This document shows positions 5,016 through 6,760 of a DNA stretch of 6,760 nt, in pieces. Location of the stretch: contig JAGQUI010000148.1 of assembly GCA_020438595.1 (NCBI GenBank), forward strand, positions 1 to 6,760. Reading direction: 5' to 3'. A program made the translations under genes and the position numbers. The stretch is from Propionibacteriaceae bacterium. Its GTDB lineage: Bacteria > Actinomycetota > Actinomycetes > Propionibacteriales > Propionibacteriaceae. Below the pieces are notes generated by a model that searched no databases, had not been told where the DNA came from, and saw nothing but the letters and a program-made list of their open reading frames with translations. Numbering within the stretch: the first letter of the stretch is position 1; each line of letters begins with the position of its first letter.

Positions 5016-6698
5016 TCAGGCCAGCGCGACGAGCACTGCCTCGGTGATGCCATTCGCGTCCGGACGGTCGGCGACCGCGGCGACGTCCAGGCCCCGTTCG
5101 CGGGCGACGGCCGCGGAGGAAGGCCCGAGGGCGACGACCGTCGGACCGGGGAGACCCGCGGAGGCCACAGCGGCGCGGACGACGGAGCCGGCGGTGACCA
5201 CGAAGGCGGCGAAGGCCCCGGAGTGCCAGCGCTCCACGACGTCGTCGGGAAGCGGCAGGGCCACGGTCTGGTAGACCGCGACGTTGCGTACCTCCCAACC
5301 TTTCGCGGTCAGACCTGCGCTCGGTTCGGAGGAGTGGTCTGCGGCCCCGGGGATCAGGACCCGGCCCGGGCCGTCGGGGAAGGCTGCCACCAGTGCCGCT
5401 CCGCCCCCGGGGTCCGCGACCAGGTCGGGCGTGATGCCGGCCGCGGTCAGCGCCGCCGCAGTGGCCGGTCCGACCGCGGCCACCCGGACGTGGGCGTGCG
5501 GACCGCAGTGGTCGAGGCCGACCGCCTGCAGCGCGTCCACCGTCCGCCCGGACGTCACCACGAGCCAGTCCCAGCCCTCGGCGAACACGGCCGCGAGTTC
5601 CGTGACCGGCAGCGGCGCCCTCCTGGTGAACTCCGCCTGCACGACCTCGGCGCCCGCAGCAGTGAGCGCCTCGACCGTGCCGACGGGCGCCCGCTTCGGC
5701 ACCAGCACCGTCTGCCCGTCCAGCGGCTTCGGCTTGCTCGCGCCGAGGTCGACCAGCTCCGCGGCGCCCGCCCCCAGCAACTGCTCGGCCACGCGGGTAC
5801 CGAGCTCGATCGCGGCCTGTTCGGTGGCGCGGGCCAGGTCCCGGTGCGGCTCCGCGATGGCGGTGGTGACAGCAGGGAGCGCTGTCGACGCGGACTCCCG
5901 GAGCCGGCGCGAGCCATCCGCGGACACCACGACCGCGGTGAGGCTGAGTTCCCCGTCGGACCCGATCGCGTGGGCGGCCACGGGCGCCGCACAACCAGCT
6001 TCCAACCGGGCCAGCACCGCCCGCTCGGCCAGCGCAGCCGATCGGGTCGGCGGGTCGTCGAGCCGACCGAGCGCTTCCAGGAGTTCCGCCGACGCGTCGG
6101 CCCGGCACTCCACCGCGAGCGCCCCCTGGGCAGGGGCCGGCAGGAACTCGTCCGGGTCGAGCCGCTCGGTGATCGAGGCTTCCAGCCCGAGCCGGCGCAG
6201 CCCGGCCGCCGCGAGCAGCACCGCGTCGAGGTCATCGGACGCCCGGCGCAGCCGCGTCTCGACGTTGCCCCGGATCGCCACCACCTCCAGGTCGGGACGC
6301 AGGGCCAGCACCTGTGCCGCCCGCCGCGGCGAACCCGTACCCACCCGGGCACCCGTGGACAGCCCGCCGAGATCCAGCCCGTCGCGCGCGCAGAGCGCGT
6401 CGGCGGGGTCCTCCCGCGGCGGCACGGCCCCCAGCACCAGCCCCTCGGCCGGCGCGGTCGGCAGGTCCTTGAACGAGTGGACGGCGAGGTCGGCCTCCCC
6501 GGCCAGCACCGCGGCCCGCACCGCGTCCACGAACACCCCGGCTCCGCCGAGGCTCGCCAGCGGGGCGGACGTCACGTCGCCGTGCGTGGTCACCTTCACC
6601 AGTTCGACGTCGTGCCCGAGTGCGCGCAGCGCGTCCGCCACCGTGCCGGACTGCGTCCAGGCCAGCGTCGAGCCCCGGGTGGCCAGGCGGAGTCTCAC
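5016..6698 (-). CDS. hemCD: Fused hydroxymethylbilane synthase / uroporphyrinogen-III synthase (HemC-HemD)
   Basis: This 560-residue protein would carry out two consecutive heme-pathway steps: four porphobilinogen to hydroxymethylbilane, then ring closure to uroporphyrinogen III. Residues 1-315 are HemC: ATRGSTLA (6-13), VHSFKDLPT with catalytic Asp78 (73-81), GTGSPRR (120-126), RGNVETRL (143-150), PAPAQGALAVE (187-197), and LEAGCAAPVAAHA (232-244) with Cys236 as the dipyrromethane-cofactor attachment residue. A short linker (about 312-327) leads to HemD (328-560), recognised by LVVTSGRTVDAL (379-390), VAAVGPATAAAL (407-418), FVVTAGSVVRAA and VALGPSSAAVARERGL. The frame is continuous, with no stop or frameshift at the join. 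The GTG at 6698 is used because MRLRLATRGS is the family start and GTGA overlaps the stop of the upstream gene. No uroporphyrinogen methyltransferase domain is attached, unlike the CobA/HemD fusions of some actinobacteria. Confidence 0.95.
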   Translation of the reverse strand: MRLRLATRGSTLAWTQSGTVADALRALGHDVELVKVTTHGDVTSAPLASLGGAGVFVDAVRAAVLAGEADLAVHSFKDLPTAPAEGLVLGAVPPREDPADALCARDGLDLGGLSTGARVGTGSPRRAAQVLALRPDLEVVAIRGNVETRLRRASDDLDAVLLAAAGLRRLGLEASITERLDPDEFLPAPAQGALAVECRADASAELLEALGRLDDPPTRSAALAERAVLARLEAGCAAPVAAHAIGSDGELSLTAVVVSADGSRRLRESASTALPAVTTAIAEPHRDLARATEQAAIELGTRVAEQLLGAGAAELVDLGASKPKPLDGQTVLVPKRAPVGTVEALTAAGAEVVQAEFTRRAPLPVTELAAVFAEGWDWLVVTSGRTVDALQAVGLDHCGPHAHVRVAAVGPATAAALTAAGITPDLVADPGGGAALVAAFPDGPGRVLIPGAADHSSEPSAGLTAKGWEVRNVAVYQTVALPLPDDVVERWHSGAFAAFVVTAGSVVRAAVASAGLPGPTVVALGPSSAAVARERGLDVAAVADRPDANGITEAVLVALA

Positions 6699-6760
6699 CG
6701 CCGCGGGTCCTGCGCTACGCCGGCCACGACCGGCGCGTCCCGGCGCGGGTTCGCGCAGCA
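6695..6760 (-). CDS. C-terminal end of an upstream gene, possibly hemA (glutamyl-tRNA reductase), partial
   Basis: One minus-strand frame is open from the window edge for 21 codons, ending PVVAGVAQDPRR. Its TGA overlaps the GTG start of hemCD in a GTGA junction, which suggests translational coupling. Third positions in this frame are almost all G or C. Glutamyl-tRNA reductase often precedes hemC in actinobacteria, hence the suggestion. The visible tail carries no diagnostic motif, and a second frame ending at a TAG 20 bp earlier cannot be excluded. Confidence 0.4.
   Translation of the reverse strand, partial: CCANPRRDAPVVAGVAQDPRR

Noticed and set aside
3368..5047. A 559-codon open frame on the plus strand across the phosphatase and methyltransferase genes
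   Set aside because: It is the complement of two genes with intact catalytic motifs. The translation is Gly/Val/Arg-rich without recognisable domains.
4978..6108. A long minus-strand frame inside hemCD
   Set aside because: It is Gly/Arg-rich out-of-frame sequence of the HemC-HemD gene with no motif.

Overview
The window is about 70% GC or more by eye, uses GTG starts, and has coding frames with strongly GC-biased third positions. It carries a DUF222/HNH (13E12-type) nuclease gene with a mycobacterial-style LexA box. This points to a high-GC actinobacterium. A Pseudonocardiales-type host (Saccharopolyspora/Amycolatopsis relatives) is my guess from gene content, not something the sequence proves.

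The window opens and closes with tetrapyrrole (heme) biosynthesis genes, all on the minus strand. At the right edge is the last 21 codons of a gene that may be hemA. Its stop overlaps the GTG start of a long hemC-hemD fusion (6698-5016). At the left edge is the first 130 codons of hemB (392 to the window start). In many actinobacteria these genes are adjacent; here about 4.6 kb of unrelated material lies between hemCD and hemB.

Reading down the minus strand from hemCD, there is a class I SAM-dependent methyltransferase (4981-4304) and then a CX5R tyrosine phosphatase (4210-3494). A convergent plus-strand DUF222/HNH gene follows (1623-3014). Last is a plus-strand NagD-type HAD phosphatase (496-1281), divergent from hemB.

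The two non-coding stretches on either side of the DUF222 gene (1282-1622 and 3015-3493) hold a family of same-strand repeats headed by GGTCCCTGAGGAG. Three copies are exactly 56 bp (1471-1526, 3109-3164, 3406-3461). They have invariant flanks and loop, but their stem arms differ between copies while remaining mostly complementary. Shorter and longer variants form a semi-regular tandem block at 1300-1470. A LexA-type SOS box (11 of 12 consensus positions) lies 32 bp upstream of the DUF222 start. The repeat family, the SOS-linked nuclease between direct repeats, and the split heme cluster with its HemC-HemD fusion are the most notable items. I saw no CRISPR array, tRNA, rRNA or transposase.
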